The notes: a model not told the origin generated them from the letters alone. A stretch of 14,444 bases of DNA from Candidatus Omnitrophota bacterium (GCA_030691865.1 JAUYDL010000063.1:1-14444); one strand, 5' to 3'. Numbered from the stretch's first letter, positions 1 to 7,628 are shown. Program-made: numbers and translations.

Positions 1-45
1 TCGCTATCGTTCCCAACCTCCTGTTTGTGTTTACTTCTCTCACTT

Positions 46-60
46 GCATACGAAGTATGC
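46..60. repeat. Short hairpin upstream of recG
   Basis: A perfect 6-bp inverted repeat, GCATAC and GTATGC, flanks a 3-nt GAA loop. It is followed by an A/T-rich stretch up to the recG promoter. It may be the tail of a terminator for a gene left of the window or a small palindromic element like those further along. No coding sequence is supportable in positions 1-122: the three forward frames close at or before about 105 without a recognisable peptide. Confidence 0.45.
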
Positions 61-107
61 CATATAAATATTTAAATTTCAAGTACCCTAAAAAAATAAT
101 TTTATAG

Positions 108-113
108 TATAAT
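108..113 (+). promoter_or_regulatory. Probable -10 box of recG, near-leaderless start
   Basis: A perfect TATAAT ends 9 nt before the recG ATG at 123. No good -35 hexamer lies at 16-18 bp spacing (positions 85-90 read ACCCTA), and there is no Shine-Dalgarno between the box and the ATG. A start site about 7 nt after the box would leave a leader of 0-4 nt. The identical 9-nt geometry at rplM supports the call; the missing -35 weakens it. Confidence 0.5.
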
Positions 114-122
114 ACCTCTGTC

Positions 123-2201
123 ATGCAAACTACATCTATCCAATATCTTAAAGGCATCGGGCCAAAGCGCGCAGGAAGTTTTATGGCCAGAGGTGTAAAT
201 ACGATTGAGGAATTGTTGTATTATTTCCCCCGCCGTTATGAAGATCGTACGAATTTTGCCAACATCTCCCAGCTTAAAGAGGGCCAGATTTATACGATTA
301 AAGCTCAAGTTTTAGCCGGAGGCCAGCGCAATTCTTGGCGTAGGCGCGCGTTTAGTATCACGGAAGCAGCCGTGGGTGATAGCACGGGTAAGCTATCCTG
401 TATTTGGTTTAATCAACCGTATCTTAAGGAATATTTGAAAGTGGGGGCCTTTATAATTCTTTACGGAAAAGTTGAGCGTTATAAAAGCAGGTTACAGATG
501 AATAATCCGGAATTTGAGTTTCTAGACAGCCGGGATGATGACTCTTTAAATGTCGGCAGGATTGTTCCGATTTATACTTTACCGGCCGGATTCAGCCAGC
601 GCAGTTTACGCCAGTTAATTAAAAATGCCCTGGATAAATTTTTGCCTAAAATTAATGATCCGCTGCCATTTGATTTACGCAGCCGCCATAATCTACTTAA
701 TCTGGCGCAGAGTTTGTTAAATATACATTTCCCGCAAGATTTATCCTTGCAGAAACAGGCACATACACGTTTAAGTTTTGAAGAGTTCCTGCTTTTTCAG
801 TTACCGCTTGTTTTAAGAAAGCTCAACCGCAAAGAGAAAATTGGAACCAGGCATGTTGTTAGTGGCAGGTTAATTGAGGATTTTATTTCCGGTCTATCTT
901 TTCAACTTACCGCAGCGCAACAAAAGGTTTTAGGGGAAATAAAAGCGGATATGGCTTCTGCGCAAGCCATGCAGCGGCTTTTACAGGGAGATGTTGGATC
1001 AGGAAAGACGGTGGTAGCTACGATAGCTTGTTTAATGGCTATTCAAAGCGCTCATCAGGCAGCTTTTATGGTGCCGACAGAGATATTGGCCCGGCAGCAC
1101 TATGAAAAAATATCTGGTCAATTAGATCGGTTAACTTTTAATGGACGCAAATTACGCCTAGCTTTATTAGTCGGCCAGGATAAACAGAAGGAAAAAATTT
1201 ATCAGGAGATAAGAGAGGCCAAAATCGATTTAGTCATCGGCACGCACGCATTACTGCAAGAAGAATTAAGCTTTAAGAGTTTAAGTTTTATTGTGATTGA
1301 TGAACAGCATAAATTTGGTGTTGGGCAAAGAGCGCTTTTGCCTAAGAAAGGCAATAATCCGGATGTGTTGATTATGACGGCTACACCTATTCCGCGCACC
1401 TTAGCCATTACTCTTTATGGGGATTTGGATATCTCGGTCATTAATGAACTACCACTGGGCCGTATCCCCATAAAGACTTTACAATTTAGTCAGGAGGACA
1501 GGAACAAAGGTTATGCTTTGGTTAAGGAGGAGCTTAATTACGGATGCCAGGCGTATATTATTTATCCGGTGATTGAGGAATCATACGCTTTGGATATTGC
1601 CGGAGCCAAGAAGATGTTTACCGAACTTAAAAGCGGGGAATTTAAAGAGTTTCGCCTTGGCCTGATCCACGGTAAGTTAAAAACCCAGGAACAGAATGAG
1701 ATTATGCTCAAATTTCAGAATAAGCAGCTGGATCTTTTGGTGGCAACCACTATTCTGGAAGTAGGTATTGACATCCCGAATGCTACTTGTATGATTATTG
1801 CATCAGCTGAGCGTTTTGGTTTAAGCCAGCTGCATCAGTTACGCGGAAGGATTGGCAGAGGCAAACTGCAGTCATTTTGTATTCTTATTTCTGATAGTCA
1901 AAGCCAGGAGGCCAAGGCGCGCCTGTCAGCCATGGTTGCTTCCGGTGATGGATTCTATATTGCAGAAGAGGATTTAAGGATCAGGGGCCCGGGTGAGTTT
2001 TTTGGCAACCGGCAGCATGGGTTAGCAGAGTTAAAAATTGCCAATCCACTTATTCAGATGCAGCTGCTTAAAGCCGCCAGAGAAGAAGCCATTGGCCTGC
2101 TTAATCAGGATCCCCGTTTAGAAGAGCGGCCGCATCAATTATTAAAGGACAAGCTACTCCAGAGATTTCCGGAGTATGAGAAACTGATGTTAGTGGGGTA
2201 A
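123..2201 (+). CDS. recG: ATP-dependent DNA helicase RecG
   Basis: RecG is a superfamily 2 double-stranded DNA translocase that remodels stalled replication forks and branched recombination intermediates. The 692-residue product has the family's usual length. A helix-hairpin-helix-like start (KGIGPKRA, residues 10-17) leads into the wedge/OB-fold region around 50-140. Helicase motifs follow: Walker A GDVGSGKT at 289-296, DEQH at 393-396 and TATPIPRT at 419-426. The C-terminal lobe has ATTILEVGIDIPNA and the QLRGRIGRG arginine-finger motif. The ATG at 123 is supported by the typical N-terminus and by the -10 box just upstream. There is no Shine-Dalgarno. It is the first gene of the cluster, and rsmD starts 1 nt after its stop. 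Recognition is by motif and is secure. Confidence 0.96.
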   Translation: MQTTSIQYLKGIGPKRAGSFMARGVNTIEELLYYFPRRYEDRTNFANISQLKEGQIYTIKAQVLAGGQRNSWRRRAFSITEAAVGDSTGKLSCIWFNQPYLKEYLKVGAFIILYGKVERYKSRLQMNNPEFEFLDSRDDDSLNVGRIVPIYTLPAGFSQRSLRQLIKNALDKFLPKINDPLPFDLRSRHNLLNLAQSLLNIHFPQDLSLQKQAHTRLSFEEFLLFQLPLVLRKLNRKEKIGTRHVVSGRLIEDFISGLSFQLTAAQQKVLGEIKADMASAQAMQRLLQGDVGSGKTVVATIACLMAIQSAHQAAFMVPTEILARQHYEKISGQLDRLTFNGRKLRLALLVGQDKQKEKIYQEIREAKIDLVIGTHALLQEELSFKSLSFIVIDEQHKFGVGQRALLPKKGNNPDVLIMTATPIPRTLAITLYGDLDISVINELPLGRIPIKTLQFSQEDRNKGYALVKEELNYGCQAYIIYPVIEESYALDIAGAKKMFTELKSGEFKEFRLGLIHGKLKTQEQNEIMLKFQNKQLDLLVATTILEVGIDIPNATCMIIASAERFGLSQLHQLRGRIGRGKLQSFCILISDSQSQEAKARLSAMVASGDGFYIAEEDLRIRGPGEFFGNRQHGLAELKIANPLIQMQLLKAAREEAIGLLNQDPRLEERPHQLLKDKLLQRFPEYEKLMLVG

Positions 2202-2202
2202 T

Positions 2203-2829
2203 ATGCGTATAACTACAGGAAAATACCGTAACCGTAAAATACAGATGCCTAAGGGTATCCGGCCTACTCAGGACAAGGTACGCAAGGCAGTTTTTGATAT
2301 TTTAGGAGATATCAGCGGATTAACGTTTTTAGAGCTTTTTGCCGGTTCCGGGGCAGTAGGTTTTGAGGCGCTTTCCCGGGGAGCAGGCGAACTTGTTTTG
2401 GTTGAGTTGAACCGTGATTCCATAGAGTCGATTAGGAAGAATATCGATATCCTGCGGGCTACTTCTTGCAGCGTAATCCATATTGAAGCCCAGAAAGCGG
2501 TCAAACTCCTTCATGAGAGCGGGAAATCATTTGATATCATTTTTATTGACCCTCCGTACTATAAACTTAAGGCCCCTCGCTACGGCGCTTTTAATAAGAT
2601 AACGGGTAGCTTGGGGTCAAGGGGACAGATAAGCGAGTCCTTGACAAAAAAAATCTTGCAAACCTTAGAGGGTTATGATATATTGTCGCCCAATGGTTTG
2701 ATCGTGGTGCAGCATTCTAAGCTAGAGCAGTTGCCTAAGGATGGCTTAAAATTTAGTTTAATTAAAGAAGCTAAGTACGGTGATACTTGGCTTTCGATTT
2801 TTAGTCACGCCGAGCGTGAGAAAGAGTAA
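2203..2829 (+). CDS. rsmD: 16S rRNA (guanine(966)-N2)-methyltransferase RsmD, with a probable in-frame insertion
   Basis: RsmD uses S-adenosylmethionine to methylate N2 of G966 in 16S rRNA during small-subunit assembly. The 208-residue protein begins with the typical MRITTGKYRNRKI and RPTQDKVRKAVFDIL. The SAM-binding motif LELFAGSGAVGFEAL lies at about 43-57 and the catalytic DPPY at 116-119. Just after DPPYYK, about 25 residues (roughly 122-146) separate the motif from the following helix LTKKILQTL, where relatives normally continue almost directly. The DNA of this stretch is palindromic, so it looks like an inserted element. SAM-binding and catalytic motifs are intact, so the enzyme may still work. 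The ATG lies 1 nt after the recG stop, which suggests translational coupling, and coaD follows 1 nt after its own stop. Confidence 0.93.
   Translation: MRITTGKYRNRKIQMPKGIRPTQDKVRKAVFDILGDISGLTFLELFAGSGAVGFEALSRGAGELVLVELNRDSIESIRKNIDILRATSCSVIHIEAQKAVKLLHESGKSFDIIFIDPPYYKLKAPRYGAFNKITGSLGSRGQISESLTKKILQTLEGYDILSPNGLIVVQHSKLEQLPKDGLKFSLIKEAKYGDTWLSIFSHAEREKE
2566..2640. repeat. Putative palindromic in-frame insert within rsmD
   Basis: This 75-nt stretch encodes the extra residues after the DPPY motif of RsmD; its edges are approximate. An imperfect inverted repeat joins its ends: CTCGCT at 2576-2581 pairs with AGCGAG at 2632-2637, with AAGG/CCTT just outside. A second alternative pairing joins CCCCTCGCTAC (2573-2583) with GTAGCTTGGGG (2606-2616), 9 of 11 matching. 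Length divisible by three and a surface position after the catalytic motif fit a tolerated palindromic insertion. The family of the element is not known to me. Confidence 0.5.
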
Positions 2830-2830
2830 G

Positions 2831-3319
2831 ATGTGTCAGATTGCTTTATATCCAGGGACATTTGATCCGGTAACTAACGGCCATATTGATCTGATTTGCC
2901 GTGCGCGTGAAATTTTTTCGGATGTAATTGTAGCGGTTGCGCATAATCCGCATAAGAAGCCGGTTTTTAGTGTTAACCAAAGGATGTCTATGCTTAAGCA
3001 GGCGATTGCCGGCATGGACGGAGTAACGGTTACGCATTTTGATGGCTTGGTTGTGGATTTTGCCCATAAGATGAAGGCCAAGGTATTGGTACGCGGATTA
3101 CGCATGCTCTCAGATTTTGAGTATGAGTTTCAGATGGCCTTAACCAATCGTAAGCTTTCCAGCGATATTGAGACTATTTTTCTTATGCCGCATGAATCTT
3201 ATAGCTATCTTTCCGCAAAACTGATTAAAGAAACAGCGATACTGGGAGCTGACCTATCCAGTTTTGTGCCGGATTTTGTGGGACGAGCCTTACAGAAAAA
3301 ATTACGTAGAAAGAAGTGA
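2831..3319 (+). CDS. coaD: Phosphopantetheine adenylyltransferase
   Basis: CoaD transfers AMP from ATP to 4'-phosphopantetheine, giving dephospho-CoA in the penultimate step of coenzyme A synthesis. I place the start at the ATG at 2831, giving 162 residues, the family's usual size. Longer in-frame readings from 2780 only add residues that overlap rsmD. The nucleotidyltransferase signature YPGTFDPVTNGH is at 7-18 with H18 of the (T/H)xGH motif. K42 and the VRGLR segment with R88 and R91 match ATP-binding positions of the family. Its presence before the fatty-acid genes is sensible, since CoA and the ACP prosthetic group share this pathway. Its TGA overlaps the next gene's GTG by 4 nt. Confidence 0.95.
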   Translation: MCQIALYPGTFDPVTNGHIDLICRAREIFSDVIVAVAHNPHKKPVFSVNQRMSMLKQAIAGMDGVTVTHFDGLVVDFAHKMKAKVLVRGLRMLSDFEYEFQMALTNRKLSSDIETIFLMPHESYSYLSAKLIKETAILGADLSSFVPDFVGRALQKKLRRKK

Positions 3320-3729
3320 AGATAATTATTAATCAGGTTTCGGCAGAGGGCCTGTATTTAAAAGAAGAGGTCAAATCAGCACAGTTGGATCTAAAGACAG
3401 ATCTCATAAAGTTTCGCTCTCCCCTGAAGCTGGCGGCGCGGATAACCCGGATTACTAATGCGCTGACTGTAGATTTAAATATTAACGCGGTCATTTTTGC
3501 TGATTGTTCCCGCTGTTTGAGTGAGTTTGAATGGGTATTTGATAAGGATGTGCAGCTGAATTATCCTTTGGATAGCAGCGATGTTTTTATTGATTTAAAA
3601 CCCAGTATCAGAGAAGAAATAATATTAGATTACCCCATTAAGCCTTTGTGCAGCTTAAACTGCAAAGGTCTTTGTGTAAAATGCGGTAAAAACAAAAACG
3701 AAGGAGGATGTAACTGTGGCTTTACCTAA
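3316..3729 (+). CDS. yceD: YceD/DUF177 family protein (rRNA accumulation, paired with rpmF)
   Basis: DUF177 (YceD) proteins are linked to accumulation of 23S rRNA and sit immediately before rpmF in most bacteria. The exact biochemical role is not settled. The 137-residue product starts at a GTG that overlaps the coaD stop. It has a beta-rich N-terminus and eight cysteines in family-like spacing: C64 and C67, then C112, C116, C120 and C123, then C132 and C134 at the extreme C-terminus. These look like metal-binding clusters, although I infer that only from the spacing. Its final 14 nt overlap rpmF and contain the rpmF start. The synteny and cysteine pattern make the family call firm. Confidence 0.88.
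   Translation: MKIIINQVSAEGLYLKEEVKSAQLDLKTDLIKFRSPLKLAARITRITNALTVDLNINAVIFADCSRCLSEFEWVFDKDVQLNYPLDSSDVFIDLKPSIREEIILDYPIKPLCSLNCKGLCVKCGKNKNEGGCNCGFT
3702..3707 (+). promoter_or_regulatory. Ribosome binding site of rpmF inside yceD
   Basis: AGGAGG ends 8 nt before the GTG at 3716. It lies within the yceD coding sequence and decides the rpmF start, because this GTG gives the canonical L32 N-terminus. Confidence 0.85.
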
Positions 3730-3919
3730 ACGAAGGCATTCAGCAGCGCGTGGCCGAAAACGCCGTACACATTGGAAGATTAAAGTAACTAGCCTAATTC
3801 CTTGCCCGCAATGCAAACAACTAAAGCTTCCGCATCGGGTCTGTTTGGTCTGCGGATATTATGATGGCCGTCAGGTCATGGAAATCAAGGTAAAAACAAA
3901 AAAGAAGAAATCTCGTTAA
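3716..3919 (+). CDS. rpmF: 50S ribosomal protein L32
   Basis: L32 is a small protein of the large ribosomal subunit. The 67-residue product begins MALPKRRHS and is rich in lysine and arginine at both ends. It keeps the zinc-ribbon cysteines C30, C33, C43 and C46 (CPQC and CLVC), so this is the zinc-binding form of L32 rather than the cysteine-free paralogue found in some bacteria. The GTG start has a strong Shine-Dalgarno. It overlaps yceD by 14 nt and is followed by plsX after 19 nt, the yceD-rpmF-plsX order seen in many bacteria. Confidence 0.97.
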   Translation: MALPKRRHSAARGRKRRTHWKIKVTSLIPCPQCKQLKLPHRVCLVCGYYDGRQVMEIKVKTKKKKSR

Positions 3920-3938
3920 TTAAGAGGAAAGGGTTTTG

Positions 3939-4922
3939 ATGAAAATAGTCGTTGATGCCATGGGTGGAGATCATGCCCCTGAGGTAGTGATCAATGGTAG
4001 TCTGGCGGCAGTAAAAGAGTATGATGTGGAGGTTATTTTGGTGGGTGATGAGCCAAAGATCCAAGCTCTTTTAAAGAAAGCCAAATATACCGGTAGTCGG
4101 ATTAGTGTGCAGCATGCCACTGAAGTAATCGAAATGTGTGAGTCTGCGGCAACCAGTGTCCGGCGTAAAAGAAATTCCTCCATTGTTGTGGGTTTAAATT
4201 TAGTTAATGAAGGTAAGGCAGATGCTTTTTTCAGCGCAGGTAATACCGGGGCAGTGGTTTGTGCCGCTACTTTAGAATTAAGGCTTTTACCAGGAATCGA
4301 GCGGGCAGGTATCGGTATCATTACCCCCACTTTAAAAGGGATATCATTCATTATTGACGTGGGGGCAAACATTGACCCTAAGCCTACTCAATTATTGCAA
4401 TATGGGATTATGGCAGATGCTTATTGTAAGAATATTTTGAACAAGCCTAACCCTAGTGTAGGTTTGCTTAATATCGGAGAAGAAGAGAAGAAGGGTACGG
4501 AGTTTATCCGGGAAGCATATGAGTTACTGGAAAAAAGTAAAATAAATTTTATTGGTAATGTGGAAGGAAAAGATCTTTTTACCGGTAAGTGTGATATCAT
4601 TGTCTGCGATGGTTTTGTGGGTAATGTAGCTTTAAAGGTTTCGGAAAGTGCGGCTGAGGCAATGCAGACATTTTTAAAACGCCATCTCTTAAGCAATATC
4701 TGGGGTAAGATCGGCTTAATTTTTATGATGCCCAGCCTTAAGCGTTTCAAGAAAGAGCTTGATTACGCTGAGTATGGCGGAGCGCTTTTATTAGGGGTTA
4801 ATGGTGTGGTGATTATCGGCCATGGCCATTCTAATCTCAGGGCAATTAAGAATGGAATTAGGGTAGCTAAAGAGGAAATTGAGCGACAAGTTAACGCGAA
4901 AATTCTTGAAGCAATTAGATAG
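3939..4922 (+). CDS. plsX: Phosphate acyltransferase PlsX
   Basis: PlsX converts acyl-ACP and phosphate to acyl phosphate, the donor used by the membrane acyltransferase PlsY in phospholipid synthesis. The start is the ATG at 3939, preceded by a purine-rich AAGAGGAAAGGG; a TTG one codon upstream is less likely. The 327-residue product opens with the family signature MKIVVDAMGGDHAPE. It contains SAGNTGA (about 100), LGVNGVVIIGHGHSN near the C-terminus, and CDGFVGNVALK. All are typical of the family. It heads the fatty-acid block, with fabH 10 nt downstream. Confidence 0.96.
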   Translation: MKIVVDAMGGDHAPEVVINGSLAAVKEYDVEVILVGDEPKIQALLKKAKYTGSRISVQHATEVIEMCESAATSVRRKRNSSIVVGLNLVNEGKADAFFSAGNTGAVVCAATLELRLLPGIERAGIGIITPTLKGISFIIDVGANIDPKPTQLLQYGIMADAYCKNILNKPNPSVGLLNIGEEEKKGTEFIREAYELLEKSKINFIGNVEGKDLFTGKCDIIVCDGFVGNVALKVSESAAEAMQTFLKRHLLSNIWGKIGLIFMMPSLKRFKKELDYAEYGGALLLGVNGVVIIGHGHSNLRAIKNGIRVAKEEIERQVNAKILEAIR

Positions 4923-4927
4923 AAAGG
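4921..4927 (+). promoter_or_regulatory. Ribosome binding site deciding a TTG start for fabH
   Basis: AGAAAGG lies 5 nt before the TTG at 4933 and overlaps the plsX stop codon. It selects this TTG over an ATG at 4879 that lies well inside plsX. Confidence 0.65.
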
Positions 4928-4932
4928 TTTGG

Positions 4933-5910
4933 TTGAAAAAAGTAGGGATTATCGGGGTAGGCGAATACCTGCCAGAGAAGATTCTTACCAATGCCCAGCT
5001 TGAGAAGATGGTGGATACATCTGATGAGTGGATTACTACTCGTACGGGCATAAAAGAAAGGCATTTAGCCGCAGAAGGCCAGGCAGCTTCGGATTTAGCG
5101 ATTAAGGCTGCTCAGCAGGCGTTGGCAAATGCCAAGTTTAAAGCTGAAGATATCGAGTTGATTGTCGTGGCGACGATTACCGGGGATATGTCTTTTCCTT
5201 CGACAGCGGCGATCGTACAAAATAAGCTGGGTGCCAAAAAAGCAGTTTGTTTTGATATTTCGGCAGCCTGCGCAGGTTTTATCTACGGAATTTCTGTGGC
5301 GCAGCAGTTTATCGCCTGCTCTACTTATAAAAATGCATTAGTGATTGGTGTTGAAGTTTTATCTTCGATTACCGATTGGCAGGACCGTAATACCTGTGTA
5401 TTGTTTGGTGATGGAGCCGGAGCGGCAGTTTTAGCAGAGGTAGCCAAAGGCGGGATTATCTCTACATATTTAGGGTGTGATGGTTCAAAAGTTGATATCT
5501 TGAATCTGCCGGCTGGCGGCTCACGTCACCCGGCTACTTATGCCACCGTGGAAAATCGCCAGCATTTTCTAAAAATGCAGGGCAATGAATTATTTAAAAT
5601 CGCAGTTAATACGATGACTAAGGCTGCCGAAGTTGTCCTGAAACAGGCGGGTTTGACTTTTGCGGATATAGATTTGATTATTCCACATCAAGCTAATGCG
5701 CGCATTATTATGGCTGTAGCCAAAAAACTAGGTATCCCCGAAGAGAGGGTTTATCTTAATATTGAAAGATGCGGGAATATGTCTAGCGCTTCAACGGTTA
5801 CCGCGCTTTGCGAGGCAGTGGGAGAAGGTAAGGTTAAGCGGGGGGATATTATTCTCTTGGACGCATTCGGAGCGGGCCTGGTTTGGGGCGCCTGTATCAT
5901 TGAATGGTAG
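4933..5910 (+). CDS. fabH: Beta-ketoacyl-ACP synthase III
   Basis: FabH condenses acetyl-CoA (or another short acyl-CoA) with malonyl-ACP to start fatty-acid chains. From the TTG at 4933 the 325-residue protein starts MKKVGIIGVGEYLPEK, the usual FabH N-terminus. The catalytic Cys becomes residue 113 (SAACAGF), with His252 (PHQANARI) and Asn282 (ERCGNMSS) completing the Cys-His-Asn triad. These positions are very close to those of E. coli FabH (112, 244, 274), which supports the TTG. The reading from ATG 4879 adds 18 basic residues that match nothing in the family and overlap plsX by 44 nt. Its stop overlaps the fabD start by 7 nt, implying coupled translation. Substrate chain preference cannot be read from the sequence. 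Confidence 0.95.
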   Translation: MKKVGIIGVGEYLPEKILTNAQLEKMVDTSDEWITTRTGIKERHLAAEGQAASDLAIKAAQQALANAKFKAEDIELIVVATITGDMSFPSTAAIVQNKLGAKKAVCFDISAACAGFIYGISVAQQFIACSTYKNALVIGVEVLSSITDWQDRNTCVLFGDGAGAAVLAEVAKGGIISTYLGCDGSKVDILNLPAGGSRHPATYATVENRQHFLKMQGNELFKIAVNTMTKAAEVVLKQAGLTFADIDLIIPHQANARIIMAVAKKLGIPEERVYLNIERCGNMSSASTVTALCEAVGEGKVKRGDIILLDAFGAGLVWGACIIEW

Positions 5911-6809
5911 GTTACCTTTTTGCCGGCCAAGGCAGCCAATATGTCGGCATGGGAAAAGATTTATATGATTCTTTTCCTGAAAGTAAAGCGATTTTTGAGC
6001 GGGCTGATAAGGCATTGGGATTTTCTATATCCGGAATTTGTTTTAATGGCCAGCCGGAAATTCTAAAGCAGACTATTTTTTCTCAGCCAGCTATACTTAC
6101 AGTAAGCATGGCTGCGTATGAAGCGTTTAAGGTTAGAGTAAATACAAAACCATCTTTTATGGCTGGTTTAAGCTTAGGTGAATATTCCGCTTTAATTGCC
6201 GGAGGAGTTTTTGGTTTTGAGGATGGATTAAGGTTGGTGCGGAAAAGGGCTGAGATAATGGAGGAAGCTACGCTCAGGTATCCCGGTAAAATGGCCGCGG
6301 TTTTAGATTTGCCTTTTGATAAATTGAAAGATATTTGTTTAAAGAGCACAGCTGAAGTTGCGAATATTAATGCTCCCGGGCAGATTGTTATTTCCGGTAA
6401 AAAAGACGCGGTGGATAAGGCTAAAGATTTGTGCGTTGAAGCCGGGGCAAAAAGAATAATTGAACTAGATGTAAGCGGAGGATTTCATTCTTCGTTGATG
6501 TTTGAAGCCTCAGCAGAATTAAAGCAAAGATTAGATAGAACGCCTATATCTCCGCCTGCTATACCCGTAATTAGTAACTATACTGCTTGTCCGCAGTATA
6601 AAGTTACGCAGATAAAAGAAAATTTAGTTTACCAGATATATAAACCCGTAAGATGGGAAGAGTCAATGAGGTATATGTTATCGCAGGGAGTAAATAATTT
6701 TATTGAGTTTGGCCCGGGTAAGGTATTAAAAGGATTAATGCGTCGTATTGATAATAATGCGCAAGTTATAAACATAGAGAAGAAAGAAGATATTTTAGCG
6801 TTGCAGTAG
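5904..6809 (+). CDS. fabD: Malonyl-CoA:ACP transacylase
   Basis: FabD moves malonyl from CoA to the phosphopantetheine arm of ACP and supplies the extender unit for FabH and FabF. The 301-residue protein starts MVGYLFAGQGSQ. The nucleophile elbow is GLSLGEYSA with Ser90, the malonate-binding Arg is R115 (VRKRAEIM), and the catalytic His is H195 in SGGFHSS. The family more often has SAPFH or SGPFH there. FIEFGPGKVLKGL near the end is also typical. The ATG overlaps the fabH stop. The TAG stop lies inside a palindromic element (6805-6839), so the insertion may have reset the C-terminus. Confidence 0.95.
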   Translation: MVGYLFAGQGSQYVGMGKDLYDSFPESKAIFERADKALGFSISGICFNGQPEILKQTIFSQPAILTVSMAAYEAFKVRVNTKPSFMAGLSLGEYSALIAGGVFGFEDGLRLVRKRAEIMEEATLRYPGKMAAVLDLPFDKLKDICLKSTAEVANINAPGQIVISGKKDAVDKAKDLCVEAGAKRIIELDVSGGFHSSLMFEASAELKQRLDRTPISPPAIPVISNYTACPQYKVTQIKENLVYQIYKPVRWEESMRYMLSQGVNNFIEFGPGKVLKGLMRRIDNNAQVINIEKKEDILALQ

Positions 6810-6839
6810 GGACTGTCCCCGCATGGGACTGTCCCTACT
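6805..6839. repeat. GGGACTGTCCC-type palindromic element at the fabD 3' end
   Basis: Two 15-nt arms (6805-6819 and 6825-6839) pair at 14 of 15 positions around a 5-nt loop, with a single T-T mismatch. Each arm itself contains the near-palindrome GGGACTGTCCC. The left arm supplies the fabD stop codon. It resembles the GGGGACGGTTC elements at 9366-9446 and 12389-12441 in the GGGAC-N-GT core, so they may be related REP-like families. It may also act as a weak transcriptional or RNA-stability hairpin. There is no T tract after it. Confidence 0.8.
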
Positions 6840-6873
6840 TAGCTAGATATGTACTGATTGCTAGATGAGCCAA

Positions 6874-6879
6874 AAGGAG
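6874..6879 (+). promoter_or_regulatory. Ribosome binding site of fabG
   Basis: AAGGAG ends 5 nt before the ATG at 6885. It selects this start over the in-frame TTG at 6858, which would add nine residues not seen in the family. Confidence 0.85.
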
Positions 6880-6884
6880 ATCAT

Positions 6885-7628
6885 ATGCGTTTAAAAGACA
6901 AGGTGGCATTAATAACTGGCGGGGCAAGGGGAATCGGCCAGGCAATTGCCATGACTTTTGCCAGGGAGGGCGCGGATATTGTGATAGCTGATGTTAACCT
7001 TGAAATAGCCCAGAAAACCGCCTCAGAGATCGAGAGTTTAGGCCGCAAGGCTCTGGCTTTAGAGATGGATGTAACCAACTATGATTTGGTGGAAGCAGGT
7101 ATAAACAAAATTCTTGACAAAATGGGAAAGGTTGATATATTAGTTAACAATGCTGGAATTACTAAGGATAATCTTTTGCTTAGAATGTCCCAAGCAGACT
7201 GGGATGCAGTAATTAATGTTAATTTAAAAGGTACATTTAACTGCATTAAGGCCGTATGCCGGCCGATGATTAAGCAAAGAAGCGGTCGGATAATCAGTAT
7301 CGCTTCGATTATCGGTTTAATGGGTAACCCGGGCCAGGCAAATTATGCTGCTTCTAAAGCCGGGATAATTGCTCTTACAAAAACAGTGGCTAAAGAGTTA
7401 GCCAGTCGCAATATTAATGCTAATGCGGTAGCTCCGGGATTTATCCAGACAGAGATGACGGCTAAACTCTCTGAGGAGATAAAAAAGAAGATGCTGGAGG
7501 CAATCCCGTTAGGCAAATTAGGTACGCCTGAGGATGTAGCGAATGTTTGTTTATTCTTAGCATCGCAAGAATCAAGCTATATAACCGGGCAGACAATTAC
7601 GATTGACGGTGGCATGGTCATGGCGTAG
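6885..7628 (+). CDS. fabG: 3-oxoacyl-ACP reductase
   Basis: FabG reduces 3-ketoacyl-ACP to 3-hydroxyacyl-ACP with NADPH, the first reductive step of each elongation cycle. The 247-residue product is a classical short-chain dehydrogenase. The Rossmann glycine motif TGGARGIG is at 11-18 and NNAG at 88-91. The catalytic tetrad is N113, S141, Y154 and K158 (YAASK). The ending YITGQTITIDGGMVMA is diagnostic of FabG. It is separated from fabD by a 75-nt gap holding a palindrome and from acpP by 94 nt holding short repeats. General dehydrogenases share this fold, but the position between fabD and acpP makes FabG secure. Confidence 0.95.
   Translation: MRLKDKVALITGGARGIGQAIAMTFAREGADIVIADVNLEIAQKTASEIESLGRKALALEMDVTNYDLVEAGINKILDKMGKVDILVNNAGITKDNLLLRMSQADWDAVINVNLKGTFNCIKAVCRPMIKQRSGRIISIASIIGLMGNPGQANYAASKAGIIALTKTVAKELASRNINANAVAPGFIQTEMTAKLSEEIKKKMLEAIPLGKLGTPEDVANVCLFLASQESSYITGQTITIDGGMVMA

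Noticed and set aside
1..107. Possible end of an upstream gene, or a divergent gene on the minus strand with AGGAGG at about 17-22
   Set aside because: Forward frames are short and match nothing recognisable. On the minus strand no start codon lies at a proper distance from the purine stretch before the window edge.
3971..4372. 133-codon open frame on the minus strand opposite plsX
   Set aside because: A shadow of plsX; the product has no recognisable features and there is no ribosome site. The same holds for the other minus-strand frames at 1202-1408, 2836-3105, 4421-4750, 7698-7976 and 8844-9137.
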